Assembly: GCA_025350945.1 (NCBI GenBank)
Contig: JANXWW010000253.1
Location: 1-5,291, forward strand
Source of the DNA: Burkholderiales bacterium
Lineage (GTDB): Bacteria > Pseudomonadota > Gammaproteobacteria > Burkholderiales > Usitatibacteraceae
Direction of reading: 5' to 3'
Length of the DNA stretch: 5,291 nucleotides
Shown: one piece after another, positions 1-5,121 of the stretch
How the letters are laid out: the number at the start of each line of letters is the position of its first letter
How positions within the stretch are numbered: the stretch's first letter is position 1
Translations under genes and position numbers: made by a program
The notes under the pieces: generated by a model
The model's input: the letters and a program-made list of their open reading frames with translations, nothing else
Told to the model about the DNA's origin: nothing
The model's database searches: none

Positions 1-1
1 C

Positions 2-403
2 GTCACGTTCAAACAAATGTTGAAGGAAGAGATTGGCGAAATTTTGCGCATCTCGCCAGAAAAAATTGAAGACACTCGCTCGCTTTACGACATGGGGCTG
101 GATTCGTTGATGGGCGTGGAGTTGGGCCTTGCGATTGAATCGCGATTTGGCGTCAAGCTGCCGGTGTTGGCATTGAGCGAAAGCCCAACAATAGCCAAAC
201 TCGCAGAAAAACTGATTAGTATTTTGAAAGCATCAGGAACAGCAGAAGAGTCGGCATCTGCGGCATCGAAAAATGATCTCGCCGCACAAGTTCAGCAGGC
301 CGCGTCACAGCATGCATTGGATGTTGATGAAGGCATCATCGAAGAAGTAACAAAAACGATTCAAGCGAATGAGTCGCAAAAAACTGGCAGGATGATTCAC
401 TGA
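2..403 (+). CDS. C-terminal end of a type I polyketide synthase: acyl carrier protein domain plus tail (5'-partial)
   Basis: The reading frame is open from the left edge, so this is the last 133 residues of a longer protein. The first ~75 residues form an acyl carrier protein domain. They contain the phosphopantetheine attachment motif GLDSLMGVEL, whose serine codon is at 104-106, followed by the GVKLP and SPTIAKLAEKL segments typical of PKS carrier domains. The domain would hold the growing acyl chain as a thioester on a cytoplasmic enzyme. An ATG at 17 could start a free-standing ACP, but that would cut into the first helix, and the in-frame residues before it fit the helix, so a large upstream PKS is preferred. 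After the ACP comes an Ala/Ser-rich linker and a short acidic helix-like tail of ~55 residues. No thioesterase or reductase release domain follows the ACP, which fits release by the next gene. Its TGA overlaps the next ATG by one base, so translation is probably coupled. The ACP assignment is sure; the upstream domain content is unknown. Confidence 0.9.
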   Translation, partial: VTFKQMLKEEIGEILRISPEKIEDTRSLYDMGLDSLMGVELGLAIESRFGVKLPVLALSESPTIAKLAEKLISILKASGTAEESASAASKNDLAAQVQQAASQHALDVDEGIIEEVTKTIQANESQKTGRMIH

Positions 404-1764
404 TGTCCCGCAAAGGCGTGTTCGGGCTCACGTCGCAAATCAAGGACAAGCTGATTCAGCAAGCCCTGGAGCGACGATTGCGCAATGCTGAGGATGCGAC
501 GGGAACCCGCTTTATGCCATTGTCTGGCGGCGCTTCGGGATCACATCAGCCAGATATTCCTGAACAGTTTTACCGCTTTCATTTGCATCCGGGTTATCAG
601 CAGATTCGCATCATCAATGACGGTGCTGCCCGACTGGGCATCACCAGCCCATTCTTCAAACAACATGATGGTACTGCCAGCGGCACGACACGCATTGGCG
701 GCAAGGCGCTGATCAATTACGGCAGCTATAACTATCTTGGATTTTCCGGTGATTCCATCGTGACCGCGGCGGCGAAAGCGGCCATTGATCGCTATGGCAC
801 TTCCGTATCGGCGAGCCGCATTGTGTCAGGTGAGCGACCGATTCATCGTGAGTTTGAACGTGCCTTGGCCGATGTTTATGGTGTCGATGATGCGATTACT
901 TTTGTGAGCGGCCACGCGACAAACGTGACCACAATCGGCTATTTGTTTGGGCCCAAAGATTTGATCCTGCATGACTCGCTCATTCATAACTGCACATTGC
1001 AAGGCGCGCAATTATCAGGTGCCAAGCGCCTTTCGTTCGCGCATAACGACTGGGCCGCACTGGATGGAATTTTGACGGAACAGCGGCGAAACTTCGAGCG
1101 TGTGCTGATAGTGATCGAAGGCATTTACAGCATGGATGGCGATTTTCCCGACCTGCCAAAATTTATAGAAATCAAACGCAAGCATCGCGCGTTTTTAATG
1201 GTGGACGAAGCGCATTCATTCGGCGTAATGGGTAAAAACGGATTGGGGATTCGTGAACATTTTTCACTCGCGGGCACCGATGTTGATATTTGGATGGGCA
1301 CCTTGAGCAAGGTGCTGGCTGGCTGTGGTGGTTATATTGCGGGTGAAACTGCGTTGGTGGAGCACCTTAAATTCATGGCCCCCGGATTTCTTTACAGCGT
1401 GGGGATGCCGCCGCCCGTGGCTGCCGCGTCCCTTGCGGCTTTGCAATGTTTGCGGAAGCAGCCGGAGCGCGTGGCAACGTTGCAAGCTCGTGGAAAATAT
1501 TTTTTGAAGCAGGCGCAGTTTGCGGGAATTGACACGGGCTCCAGCAGCGGATTTGCCGTCGTGCCGGCGATTACCGGCAGCTCACTTCGCGCCGCAAAAC
1601 TTTCGCACGCATTATTCGAGCGCGGCATTAGCGTGCAGCCGATTCTTTATCCTGCGGTGCCGGAAAAGTCGGCGCGACTCCGGTTTTTTATGTCTTATCA
1701 ACATACCGAAGAGCAGATTGATGAAACGATTCGGGTGTTGGCCGATGAAATGTCTAAAATTTAA
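403..1764 (+). CDS. PLP-dependent alpha-oxoamine synthase (BioF/Kbl/SPT-like), PKS-associated
   Basis: This 453-residue protein belongs to the alpha-oxoamine synthase family (fold-type I, PLP). The family condenses an acyl thioester with an amino acid, losing CO2, to give an alpha-amino ketone. Visible signatures are the cofactor-stacking histidine in the segment DSLIHNC (H195), the PLP-binding aspartate in VDEAHSFG (D268) and the Schiff-base lysine in MGTLSKVLAGCGGY (K303). A substrate-carboxylate arginine probably lies in ARLRFFMS near the C-terminus. The SASRIVSGERPIHREFE segment is typical of oxoamine synthases. Biosynthetic members such as BioF are roughly 385-400 residues. This one carries an N-terminal extension of about 60-100 residues rich in basic helix, possibly a contact with the upstream PKS. 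The start overlaps the PKS stop (TGATG), with AGGA ten bases upstream. The ACP-to-AOS order matches chain release in SxtA-, PigH- and Fum8-type systems. Which amino acid is used (glycine, alanine, serine or other) cannot be read here. A role in biotin synthesis is unlikely given the PKS context. Confidence 0.93.
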   Translation: MSRKGVFGLTSQIKDKLIQQALERRLRNAEDATGTRFMPLSGGASGSHQPDIPEQFYRFHLHPGYQQIRIINDGAARLGITSPFFKQHDGTASGTTRIGGKALINYGSYNYLGFSGDSIVTAAAKAAIDRYGTSVSASRIVSGERPIHREFERALADVYGVDDAITFVSGHATNVTTIGYLFGPKDLILHDSLIHNCTLQGAQLSGAKRLSFAHNDWAALDGILTEQRRNFERVLIVIEGIYSMDGDFPDLPKFIEIKRKHRAFLMVDEAHSFGVMGKNGLGIREHFSLAGTDVDIWMGTLSKVLAGCGGYIAGETALVEHLKFMAPGFLYSVGMPPPVAAASLAALQCLRKQPERVATLQARGKYFLKQAQFAGIDTGSSSGFAVVPAITGSSLRAAKLSHALFERGISVQPILYPAVPEKSARLRFFMSYQHTEEQIDETIRVLADEMSKI

Positions 1765-1773
1765 TTAGTGCTC

Positions 1774-2655
1774 ATGAAAAATCAACATTTAATTTCGCGC
1801 AGATCGCCACTGACAATAGCTGCATCAATGTTGGCGGTGGTTTCGTCTCTGATGTTTCTTGGCGGTTGCAATAAAGCTAGCGAAGTCGCAGGTAATGCGC
1901 TTGACGCAGGCCGAAGTGTTGCGACCGGCAAAGGGGGCAGCGTAGTTTCGGGCAGCGCAGGCCCTACTGGAGCAGAGGGCGCAGCAAAGCAATTGGTAAA
2001 ATGTGAAGCACCGATTGCGATGGTGGCCGTAAACGAAAATCCGCGCGGATATGCGTATGCCACGGGCGGTAAATACCCTAATTTACCTGAGTCGCCCGTG
2101 CCGCTGGTACGCTTGATGTTGCAACAGACCGGTTGTTTTCGCGTGGTGGACCGCTTCCTTGGATTGGAGGCAACGCGGCGCGAAATCGATTTGCAAAATG
2201 AAGGACTCACACGCAAAGAGACTACCGTAAGGCCGCGCGGCAAAGTGCTGGAATCACAGTATGCGGTTACGCCCAATCTGGTGTTCTCGGAAACTAATGC
2301 AGGCACCGCAATCGGTGGCATAGTCAGCCACATCCCAAAAGTGGGGCAGTATGCAGGCGCGCTATCGGGGCTTAAATTCGCCGAAGCGCAGGTCACCATG
2401 TTTGTCACGGACAATGAAACCACCGAACAAATTATCGCCGCAGAGGGCTCCGCGCGTGCGACCGATATCGGGCTGGGCGGATTGATGATCGGGAAACTGG
2501 GTGGCGCAGGTGGCTTGGGCTGGAGCAACACTAACGAGGGCAAAGTGGTTGCTGCCGCGATGCTGGATGCTGTCAACAAGGTTGCGCTTCAAGCGCAGAA
2601 ACTAGCATCTAAAGAATTGCCCCCACCTGTTGCGGCAAATAAAGAAAAAAACTAA
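1774..2655 (+). CDS. CsgG/HfaB-like outer-membrane lipoprotein
   Basis: A 293-residue predicted lipoprotein. It has a basic n-region with an RR pair (residues 9-10), a hydrophobic stretch and the lipobox LGGC with the acylated cysteine at residue 32. Asn at the +2 position favours the outer membrane. A Gly/Ala/Ser-rich linker (about 33-72) leads into a domain that by eye resembles the CsgG/HfaB family. This domain has two cysteines (C77 and C121), the segment LVRLMLQQTGCFRVVDR, a variable-length middle, and a late acidic/Gly-rich part (GSARATDIG, then Gly-rich to ~249, then NEGKVVAAAMLDAVNKV). CsgG forms the curli export pore, but many relatives are non-curli envelope proteins, and no curli subunit genes are visible here. 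ATG at 1774 is chosen over GTG at 1768; neither has a good Shine-Dalgarno. The gap of nine bases after the AOS stop implies co-transcription. The lipoprotein call is strong, the family call moderate, and pore function is not shown. Confidence 0.8.
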   Translation: MKNQHLISRRSPLTIAASMLAVVSSLMFLGGCNKASEVAGNALDAGRSVATGKGGSVVSGSAGPTGAEGAAKQLVKCEAPIAMVAVNENPRGYAYATGGKYPNLPESPVPLVRLMLQQTGCFRVVDRFLGLEATRREIDLQNEGLTRKETTVRPRGKVLESQYAVTPNLVFSETNAGTAIGGIVSHIPKVGQYAGALSGLKFAEAQVTMFVTDNETTEQIIAAEGSARATDIGLGGLMIGKLGGAGGLGWSNTNEGKVVAAAMLDAVNKVALQAQKLASKELPPPVAANKEKN

Positions 2656-2695
2656 AAACGTTTTTCGCAATACCTCAAAACAAAAACTGTGTTTT
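2654..2695. terminator. Possible weak AT-rich hairpins between convergent genes
   Basis: The 51-base gap between two convergent genes holds a perfect 12-base palindrome (AAAAACGTTTTT, 2654-2665). It also holds a six-pair stem AAAACA/TGTTTT (2677-2682 with 2690-2695, seven-base loop). Both stems are nearly pure A/T apart from one or two G:C pairs, so they would be weak. They are the only structures here that could end transcription from either side. Low confidence. Confidence 0.2.
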
Positions 2696-2706
2696 AAATG
2701 TCTACA

Positions 2707-2925
2707 TTATTCACGTGACAATACAATGCGCACTTGACGGCTTTGCGTGGTGAACTCAGGAAGGTCAACGCTTTTCCCGGCATCTTCAAACCAGCTTGTG
2801 CCAAATGATCGGTCAATCGGCGTATCTTCCTCGCTACCAATATCGCTCGCTCGACCAAGTAGCCATGCTACTGCACAACCTAGTGCCAGCCACGCGGATA
2901 TAACTACCAACAGTTGAAGTGTCAT
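2707..2925 (-). CDS. Small single-span membrane protein, function unknown
   Basis: This 72-residue protein is not recognised as a known family. Residues 3-24 form a strongly hydrophobic segment (VVISAWLALGCAVAWLLG at its core), predicted to be one membrane span near the N-terminus. A polar, acidic stretch with a GSEEDTPIDRSFG segment follows, then a C-terminus ending in basic and hydrophobic residues. C17 is not a convincing lipoprotein cysteine: the n-region has no positive charge and position -3 is Ala. The start at ATG 2925 is chosen because a perfect AGGAGG (2931-2936) sits five bases upstream. A TTG at 2940 is also in frame but lies upstream of that site. This is the strongest ribosome binding site among the genes in the window, which argues for a real gene despite its length. 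It points towards the CsgG-like gene and away from the AT-rich intergenic region, where its promoter should lie. Confidence 0.65.
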   Translation of the reverse strand: MTLQLLVVISAWLALGCAVAWLLGRASDIGSEEDTPIDRSFGTSWFEDAGKSVDLPEFTTQSRQVRIVLSRE

Positions 2926-3216
2926 CACAACCTCCTGCAATATTGGAACAAAAATCTATATCAATGTACGGTGATCCTCAAAAGCAACATCGACTTGCGA
3001 AAAACTGTATTACCAATAATTGTTTTTTACCAACTATTTAATGTCATATTAGTTATAATTATTATCACTTAGTTGCTAGTATAAAAATTTGTTACAACTA
3101 CACATCTCTTAAGATACATTTAATTTCACTTATAAACCACTGATTTTTAAGGCCTCCAAAGTTGCTTCAGTAATGTTACTATTTACTTTGTATCTCAAGA
3201 AACATGTGCACAATCC

Positions 3217-3390
3217 ATGCCGATTCTTAAAGCATTGATTTTGATAAATTTTTTGTATTTTGTATTTCGTCGCGGTCGCTATTTGGCAACGCAAGTTTCA
3301 CTTGAGAATATAAATGCTTTTATAATCAATAGTTTACGCCGTCGTCAGATGGAGACAAGGCTTGACCGGGTTGCCTCAAAAAAATCCTAA
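3217..3390 (+). CDS. Doubtful small basic hydrophobic ORF (57 aa)
   Basis: This ATG-to-TAA frame has a hydrophobic N-terminal stretch (residues 3-17, core ALILINFLYFVF), then an RRGR motif and a basic C-terminal half. It could encode a tiny membrane-anchored peptide with a positive-inside flank, or it could be chance reading of AT-rich DNA, where T-rich codons give Phe, Leu and Ile. No Shine-Dalgarno sequence precedes the ATG, codon use differs sharply between the two halves, and a perfect TATAAT hexamer lies inside it. It ends 52 bases before the glycosyltransferase start, on the same strand. It is included because nothing else explains this part of the gap; it is probably not a gene. Confidence 0.18.
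   Translation: MPILKALILINFLYFVFRRGRYLATQVSLENINAFIINSLRRRQMETRLDRVASKKS
3321..3326 (+). promoter_or_regulatory. Candidate sigma-70 -10 hexamer upstream of the glycosyltransferase
   Basis: A perfect TATAAT lies about 117 bases upstream of the glycosyltransferase start. No good -35 box sits at 16-18 bases; the nearest match, TTGAGA at 3302-3307, leaves only 13 bases. There is no extended -10 TG. In such AT-rich DNA a chance match is quite possible. If used, the 5' leader would be about 110 bases. Confidence 0.22.
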
Positions 3391-3442
3391 ATTAATTGCA
3401 AGCAAATGAGTTGTGTTTGAATCTTTGAATGCAAGCTGATCA

Positions 3443-4678
3443 ATGCACATAATCATTGGTGCCATTGGCACTTCTGGCGATACCTTGCCTTTGATTGAGC
3501 TTGGGCGGCACCTGACGTCCGCTGGTCATGAAGTTGATTTCATCGGTTTGGCCTATTTTACAGGCCGCGTGCAAGGAGCAGGGTTGCGTTTTCATCCTGC
3601 CGGATCGCCTAGCTTGTTCGATGACATGGCAAGCGATCCTTCGGTGTGGGATTGGCATGTGGGCTTTCGCTCGCTGTGGAAAGTGCTCGGCGCAGCGATG
3701 TCGGATACCTTCGCAGCCGTGGATCGCTTGCGTCGTGATGATTCAGTGCTGGTGGGGTCAAGCGGCGCAGTGGGTATCCGGCTCGCGCAAGAAAAATTTA
3801 ATCTGCGTGCAATAACAGTTCACATGTCACCGTTTTATTTTTTTTCGCGTGAAGAAAATTGTTTAGGCGGTTTGGGCGCGTGGCCGCATTGGTTGCCACT
3901 CGCGATACGAAGCGCTGTGTTGAATGTCATTGATCGCTTTTACATCGACGGTGCCTGCGTTAAAGATGTAAACGCGTTGCGGCGATCTATCGGACTCCCG
4001 GAAGAGCGTCATATTTTTACGCGCTGGATCAATTCGCCTGATTGCGTCGCGTGCGCAGTGCCGACATGGTTTGCGGACAGTCAGGCAGATTGGCCGAACA
4101 ATTCAGTATCAGTTGCATTTCCAGTCGCACAGACGGCGGAATTGTGGACGCCGTCTGCAGAGCTTGCGGCATTTCTGGCCAATGGTGATGCACCCATTGT
4201 GGTCTCCGCGTGTACGGGTGCGGGTGCGGCACCAACCTTTTTTCAGCGCGCTATTGAGGCTGCGCGAATTGCAAGCCAGCGCGTGATTTTGGTGAGCCGT
4301 TTTCAAAACCAAATCCCGCAACCACTGCCGTCATTCGCCTTCCTGATCGACTATGCACCATTCGATCAGTTGTTCGCGCATGCAAGCGCCGTTATCCACA
4401 ACGGTGGCATTGGCACCATGGTGTTGGCGATGCGCGCGGCACTGCCGCAAATTATTGTGCCGTTTGCGTACGACCAATTTTTCAATGGCATGCGACTGGT
4501 GAAATTAGGCGGTGGCGTGGTGGTGAGGCGCCAACGCTCGGCCGAACAATTGGCAGACGCGATTCGCAACCTGTTCGACTCGTCACGGTTAAATGCCGCA
4601 TGCATTGAACTTCAGGCGCAGACACATGTGACGAGTGATGGTTTGCAGAAAATGGTGCGCCTTGTTGAAGAGCTGTAG
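3443..4678 (+). CDS. RhlB-like glycosyltransferase (GT1/GT28, GT-B fold)
   Basis: A 411-residue cytoplasmic glycosyltransferase that transfers a sugar from a nucleotide-sugar donor to an acceptor. The N-terminal domain opens with a beta strand and the loop GTSGDTLPLIELGRHL (residues 9-24), the GD-x-x-P pattern seen in GT28/UGT enzymes. The middle part (SIGLPEE, FTRWINSP, then a W..DWP segment) closely recalls the rhamnosyltransferase RhlB. The C-terminal donor-binding half has the signature HNGGIGT (residues 319-325) and the downstream PFAYDQFFN with the sugar-contacting D344-Q345 pair. Length is near the usual ~420, so the gene appears intact. ATG 3443 is the first possible start, because an in-frame TGA lies two codons before it; there is no clear Shine-Dalgarno. 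RhlB-like enzymes often glycosylate lipid or polyketide hydroxyls, which makes the PKS/AOS product a plausible acceptor. However, this gene is separated from that operon by an opposing gene and its own leader. Sugar and acceptor cannot be read from sequence. Confidence 0.9.
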   Translation: MHIIIGAIGTSGDTLPLIELGRHLTSAGHEVDFIGLAYFTGRVQGAGLRFHPAGSPSLFDDMASDPSVWDWHVGFRSLWKVLGAAMSDTFAAVDRLRRDDSVLVGSSGAVGIRLAQEKFNLRAITVHMSPFYFFSREENCLGGLGAWPHWLPLAIRSAVLNVIDRFYIDGACVKDVNALRRSIGLPEERHIFTRWINSPDCVACAVPTWFADSQADWPNNSVSVAFPVAQTAELWTPSAELAAFLANGDAPIVVSACTGAGAAPTFFQRAIEAARIASQRVILVSRFQNQIPQPLPSFAFLIDYAPFDQLFAHASAVIHNGGIGTMVLAMRAALPQIIVPFAYDQFFNGMRLVKLGGGVVVRRQRSAEQLADAIRNLFDSSRLNAACIELQAQTHVTSDGLQKMVRLVEEL

Positions 4679-4705
4679 CGATGAATTAGAGCTCTACATG
4701 TTTTT
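4667..4705 (+). terminator. Possible rho-independent terminator after the glycosyltransferase
   Basis: GAAGAGCT (4667-4674) pairs with AGCTCTAC (4690-4697) with one mismatch, around a 15-base loop. Three bases later comes a run of five T (4701-4705). The stem begins inside the last codons of the glycosyltransferase gene. The stem is short and the loop large, so the structure is only suggestive. A competing small palindrome TAGAGCTCTA (4687-4696) overlaps its right arm. Confidence 0.3.
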
Positions 4706-4746
4706 GGTATTATTGTGGGGATATGAATGCTAAACAGGAGTCAATG

Positions 4747-4980
4747 ATGGCCAGGCAGAATTATTTTCACGTTATTAAATGTTTGTCTGCAATCGGCCTT
4801 GGCGTCGTTGTTGCATCTTCGCTCACAAGCTGTGCTGTCGTTGCTGTCGCGGATGCGGCAGTGACAGTGGCGTCAACTGCGGTGAAATTAACCGCAAAAA
4901 CCGTTGGTGTTGCAGCAGATATCGTGTTGCCGTCCTCCGATAAAAAAGTGAATAAAGAGAAGAGCAGCGAGAAGAAATAA
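4747..4980 (+). CDS. Small Ala/Val-rich lipoprotein, function unknown
   Basis: A 77-residue predicted lipoprotein. It has a short n-region with Arg and Lys, a hydrophobic core (IGLGVVVASSL) and the lipobox LTSC with the cysteine at residue 29. Ala at +2 suggests outer-membrane sorting. The mature part is an Ala/Val/Thr-rich stretch (about residues 30-60) with a helical, mildly amphipathic look, followed by a very lysine-rich, charged C-terminus (KKVNKEKSSEKK). In-frame ATGs lie at 4723, 4744 and 4747. AGGAG at 4736-4740 is six bases before 4747 and three before 4744, so 4747 is preferred. The ATG at 4723 has only GTGGGG two bases away and would lengthen the signal peptide by eight residues. 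The family is not recognised beyond its resemblance to short proteobacterial lipoproteins of unknown role. It lies 68 bases after the glycosyltransferase and could be read with it or from its own promoter. Confidence 0.75.
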   Translation: MARQNYFHVIKCLSAIGLGVVVASSLTSCAVVAVADAAVTVASTAVKLTAKTVGVAADIVLPSSDKKVNKEKSSEKK

Positions 4981-5035
4981 ATAATAAAAGTCCAGTATTG
5001 GCGGCTTTCTTCAGGCATTATCCCGGATTCCATAT

Positions 5036-5086
5036 CGAATAGCGACAGATCAGGGCGCTTGATGAGGGGGTGAGGCACGAATAGCG
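5036..5086 (+). repeat. 9-base direct repeat CGAATAGCG, two copies
   Basis: Copies at 5036-5044 and 5078-5086 are identical and spaced 42 bases start to start, just upstream of the IS30-type transposase. The second copy runs into the palindrome GGTACC (5086-5091). The meaning is unknown. Confidence 0.5.
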
Positions 5087-5121
5087 GTACCCTTTTGTTT
5101 CTGAGACGAAAGGACATCGCC
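5036..5121 (+). mobile_element. Probable left end of the IS30-family element (boundary not defined)
   Basis: The left terminal inverted repeat of an IS30-family element normally lies within several tens of bases upstream of the transposase start, so it should fall in this stretch. A 9-base direct repeat CGAATAGCG occurs at 5036-5044 and 5078-5086, 42 bases apart. It could be a transposase binding repeat or chance. The exact end cannot be fixed because the right inverted repeat is outside the window. Confidence 0.35.

Larger units (their letters stand above)
2926..3442. other. AT-rich intergenic region between divergent genes, no convincing gene
   Basis: About 500 bases separate the minus-strand membrane protein gene from the plus-strand glycosyltransferase gene. 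The stretch is much richer in A/T than the flanking genes, especially 2990-3300, with many TAT/TTT runs. It should contain promoters for both divergent genes, though A/T richness makes chance matches common. A 7-base direct repeat TTACCAA occurs at 3010-3016 and 3027-3033, 17 bases apart, which could be an operator half-site pair or chance. From about 3270 the composition shifts towards more G/C. A weak 57-codon frame is listed separately. No tRNA, riboswitch or transposon end was recognised. Confidence 0.7.

Noticed and set aside
17..403. Free-standing acyl carrier protein starting at ATG 17
   Set aside because: The frame is open to the window edge and the residues before the ATG fit the first ACP helix. 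The motif style is that of PKS carrier domains, and no ribosome binding site precedes the ATG. It is not fully excluded without upstream sequence.
403..1764. AOS as biotin synthesis BioF
   Set aside because: The extended N-terminus, overlap with a PKS-type ACP and absence of other biotin genes in view point to a biosynthetic release role instead.
1768..1773. GTG at 1768 as the start of the CsgG-like lipoprotein
   Set aside because: ATG at 1774 lies two codons downstream and gives a normal signal peptide. Neither start has a clear Shine-Dalgarno, and ATG is preferred.
1782..2579. 265-codon open frame on the minus strand, antisense to the CsgG-like gene
   Set aside because: It lies wholly inside a well-supported lipoprotein gene and its product is Ser/Pro/Ala-rich low-complexity sequence with no recognisable domain. 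It looks like a by-product of the codon composition of the real gene.
3350..3385. AGGC...GCCT inverted repeat (AAGGCTTGACCGGGTTGCCTC) followed by A-rich sequence as a terminator
   Set aside because: The stem is only four pairs around an 11-base loop. The run of A on the plus strand would be a U run before, not after, the hairpin on the minus strand, so it fits neither direction.
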